Assembly (NCBI GenBank): GCA_016081115.2
Contig: CM071932.1
Coordinates: 53,890,659-53,954,658, forward strand
DNA: 64,000 nucleotides
Origin: Rehmannia glutinosa
Lineage: Eukaryota > Streptophyta > Magnoliopsida > Lamiales > Orobanchaceae
Direction: 5' to 3'
Numbering within the stretch: position 1 is the stretch's first letter; every line of letters begins with the position of its first letter. The position numbers and the translations under genes were made by a program. The notes below the pieces were generated by a model that was given only the letters and a program-made list of their open reading frames with translations, had not been told where the DNA came from and made no database searches. Below, piece after piece: positions 63,542 through 64,000 of this stretch.

Positions 63542-64000
63542 TTGTTCGAGTTAGTACCTGGCAAAACAATCGTGAGAATCCATACGTGCCAAGTAAAATG
63601 AACGATGAATTAATACAACAATCTAACAAAGGTATAGTGTCTCATCTCAACAATTTAATCCACAATTAAGCTTTCAACTCAAATACCAATCTAATTGCCG
63701 AGAATCCTAGCCACAAACGCCCTAAACAATCTAGCACATGTATAATCCATCAAGCAATCAACTAAATTCATCATAATTCAACAACCCACAAGGTGTTCGA
63801 TAAAATGCCTAATAGAAAATTTTAATCAAAACATGGCTAAAGTATCAAACAAGCATTATATATCAACCCTAATCCATAATCCTCAAGAAATTTGACATAA
63901 AAAGTGCAATTCATACCTTAAATTCCGAGAATTGGGGGAGAGTTGGATTTTGAAAACCCTAGGTGCTTTCTACCCCAAATCCTTGCTTCCAAGCAAATTC
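63542..64000. other. Leader of the gag-only gypsy element
   Basis: No gene seen. AT-rich DNA upstream of the gag-like start; the primer site and 5' LTR would lie beyond the window. Confidence 0.35.

Overview
The window is nuclear DNA of a flowering plant, probably a eudicot; the species cannot be read from it. The evidence is split-exon host genes of plant families, LTR retrotransposons primed by initiator-Met tRNA, plant Ty3/gypsy elements with a tRNA-Asp-like primer site, and CACTA, hAT and Tourist elements. The DNA is AT-rich and overwhelmingly made of transposable elements, many nested. I can support only two host genes: an intron-less class-I-type GATA transcription factor (11103-11924, minus) and a seven-exon RING-H2 E3 ligase resembling BIG BROTHER (41779-46219, plus). 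The E3 gene is hidden from simple ORF finding because its coding exons are only 45-136 nt.

Layout. 1-6720: a Sirevirus-type Copia element on the minus strand with gag but no pol, and an extra plant 'transposon protein' ORF in the position where Sireviruses can carry an env-like gene. 6721-9900: arrays of a GTGATACTTTTAAC-type repeat ending in a hairpin terminus. 10082-10652: a long composite SINE with target-site duplications (TSDs). 11103-12024: the GATA gene and its promoter. 12758-13004: a CACTA-like terminus with a long hairpin. 13793-20521: a wrecked Copia element split by other LTR debris. 22030-27937: a CACTA element that captured an exon of a neutral/alkaline invertase and was invaded by an RTE-type LINE. 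27954-31138: hAT-type MITEs (one nested in another), simple repeats and an L1 tail. 31263-41522: a run of related terminal-inverted-repeat units full of AAAAGTATCA-type motifs, three of them in tandem, the last one split by a Copia element with 200-bp LTRs. 41684-46219: the E3 ligase gene with several MITEs in its introns. 47160-64000: stacked Ty3/gypsy Athila/Tat-like fragments carrying only gag-like genes, one of which is interrupted by a complete 8.57-kb Sirevirus (54648-63217, 5-bp TSD).

The host genes do not form a unit. The interest lies in the elements: two diverged Sireviruses with the same offset gag/pol overlap, a pol-less Sirevirus with a foreign ORF, a gene-fragment-carrying CACTA, and LTRs of several unrelated families that all carry a GC-rich cluster of short reiterated palindromes just upstream of the TATA box. 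I did not find a cellular 'system' of linked genes.
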